NCBI GenBank assembly: GCA_011390575.1
Contig: JAABSE010000003.1
Location: forward strand, 1 to 64,000
Source: Sphingobacteriia bacterium
GTDB taxonomy: Bacteria > Bacteroidota > Bacteroidia > Bacteroidales > UBA7960
Direction of reading: 5' to 3'
Length of the DNA stretch: 64,000 bases
A program made the position numbers and the translations under genes. The first letter of the stretch is position 1; each line of letters begins with the position of its first letter. The notes below the pieces were generated by a model. That model had not been told where the DNA came from, did not search any database, and saw only the letters and a program-made list of their open reading frames with translations. Positions 63,901 through 64,000 of the stretch are shown piece by piece.

Positions 63901-64000
63901 TGGAACGGGACTGGGGCTTCCCATCAGCAAAAGCATTACCGAAGCCATGGGAGGAATCTTGTCTGTAACCAGCAAGCAAGGCGAAGGTACCATATTTGAA
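60902..64000 (+). CDS. Multi-PAS sensor histidine kinase, C terminus beyond window
   Basis: Open from the ATG at 60902 to the window end (1,033 codons, partial). No membrane helix or signal: a cytoplasmic sensor. Six PAS domains in row (about 45-150, 160-275, 280-400, 405-530, 532-660, 663-785), then a coiled coil, HisKA with SHEIRTPLNAIIGFSEIL (phospho-acceptor His822) and the HATPase N, G1 and G2 boxes (NLVSNAIKF, DSGIGIP, GGTGLGLPISK). A receiver domain may follow outside the window. The sixth PAS follows the LOV pattern (NEAFEKITGY, GQNARFMHG, INYTKTGKKYWNELYLAPV, FLGIHNDIT), but the photoactive Cys is Ala705. The cognate regulator is not visible. Confidence 0.9.
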   Translation, partial: MRHTSNHNTSEINANSQHSDSDLSEFSISTQQKNLCDQICMSLTNTDSTDQVYYLSPEGYLVLRSRKSNRFYQHPGNLHLLDLLHYENKEQSWNAFIKAASEGKISQTTHRLATKKTDYRWYDVLFTPVVIDGKVLRIIAFVTDIHDEKIKNDENRYMAELLNLVGQAIIVTDLQGKIAFANQTSRTLYGWSPEEMAGKDYSILFPENHSINTQEISDALNRARSWQGELFLKHRTGKIVPVLSSSSPLHDSEGEVNGIVSISGDISHTKRIENALSLSEKKYRRMFLLSPQPMMIYDRDTFRFLEVNEAALEKYGYTKEEFLEMRLKDICLEGEHPCSEAKSVKDSNSRVFSSYRHIKKNGELMHVEIISQNIIHQGRSANHILINDITEQKEAAQAIAEWKQRYEKVTAASGQVAYEYNITQNQLIWGGSVRSVLGYSDQELNGNTSVWRSLIHPEDLPMALKLQKEALKNKSRKIAQYRIKHKDGHFIFLQETGILMEHAREEDQIMIGMIQDVTESKKSAEALRESMARFNATFNSAFQFIGLLDTTGNIHEANNTFKKFLNKSTEEVIGKYICQVLGDNERPQLTKIIRKAVRAAARGEFTRHELNLKHFSDKNTFIDFSLSPIKHDDGTIGMLVFEGRDITQLREKEEMARIMERAFNKSTNGVAIADARLPDLPLIMVNEAFEKITGYKSAEILGQNARFMHGGKSDQPNLEIVRNAVRKGIECRTEVINYTKTGKKYWNELYLAPVKDDMGKVTHFLGIHNDITQRKKAQEELESYRASLEEMVKDRTEELKGAYEKAEAANKAKSTFLANMSHEIRTPLNAIIGFSEILMTSVEDKKQNSQLRSIRNSGRNLLNIINEILDLSKIEAGKMAIKKEPVNLKTIIADLENIYSEKAGEKNIVFFTEKQKNIPPSLLLDPVRLQQVLVNLVSNAIKFTHKGHIILSIDTKNRKKDTLDLVFRVEDSGIGIPDKDLACIFQPFFQPETQQESIYGGTGLGLPISKSITEAMGGILSVTSKQGEGTIFE

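Overview
The window is chromosomal DNA from a Bacteroidota bacterium, most likely of the Bacteroidales/Marinilabiliales group. Three kinds of evidence point there. Several genes carry the Bacteroidota -7 promoter box TAnnTTTG, including thyA, rpsF, rplU and lysC. Components of the type IX secretion system (T9SS) are present: a PorE-like TPR/propeller/OmpA protein and a T9SS plug-domain protein. There is a complete Na+-translocating NADH:quinone reductase operon (nqrA-F) with an apbE flavin transferase nearby, as is usual in saline or anaerobic Bacteroidota. No rRNA, tRNA, CRISPR array, insertion sequence or prophage was seen.

Layout. 1-6.1 kb is an accessory-looking island: four minus-strand six-bladed beta-propeller lipoproteins separated by an unusual family of near-perfect TCGTC(N)GACGA palindromes, an AACCTTATT repeat cluster and a telomere-like hexamer tract. 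6.2-7.7 kb holds thyA-folA. 7.7-18.8 kb (minus) holds a secreted amidotransferase-fold protein, dnaB, a two-gene nuclease operon (DEDDy exonuclease plus Cas4/DUF2779-like Fe-S nuclease), the PorE-like protein, folD-queE and ffh. 19-23 kb (plus) is a TPR / phosphosulfolactate synthase / PopT (DUF368) / aroE cluster. 23-31 kb has a membrane J-domain protein, an MscS channel, rpmB, a small carboxypeptidase-regulatory-like protein, a TonB-dependent receptor and dnaK.

31-38 kb has tpx, a DUF2148 ferredoxin-like protein, a stand-alone DnaB-derived ATPase near a SiaC-family protein, a CarH/LitR-like B12 photoreceptor repressor followed by an ECF sigma factor, and lysC. 38-48 kb is largely housekeeping (serS, rsmA, rplU-rpmA, rpsF-rpsR-rplI, a TrmH-type methyltransferase, bacteriohemerythrin). 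It also has a membrane pseudo-PP2C/LysM fusion. 48-56 kb is apbE, a cation efflux protein and nqrFEDCBA. 56-64 kb holds the T9SS plug protein, thiS, a GNAT acetyltransferase, a membrane protein, a second MscS channel and a multi-PAS histidine kinase cut by the window end. Its last PAS domain looks like a LOV domain without the photoactive cysteine.

The parts most likely to repay attention are: (i) the palindrome family interleaved with propeller lipoproteins; (ii) the transmembrane pseudo-phosphatase/LysM protein, a candidate cell-wall-to-cytoplasm sensor; (iii) the exonuclease plus Fe-S nuclease operon, whose second protein seems to have lost the active site of its own C-terminal nuclease domain; (iv) the CarH-like regulator with its neighbouring ECF sigma factor, and the LOV-like kinase; (v) the DnaB-derived ATPase lacking the DnaB arginine-finger motif. 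Family assignments rest on reading motifs by eye; no database search was run.
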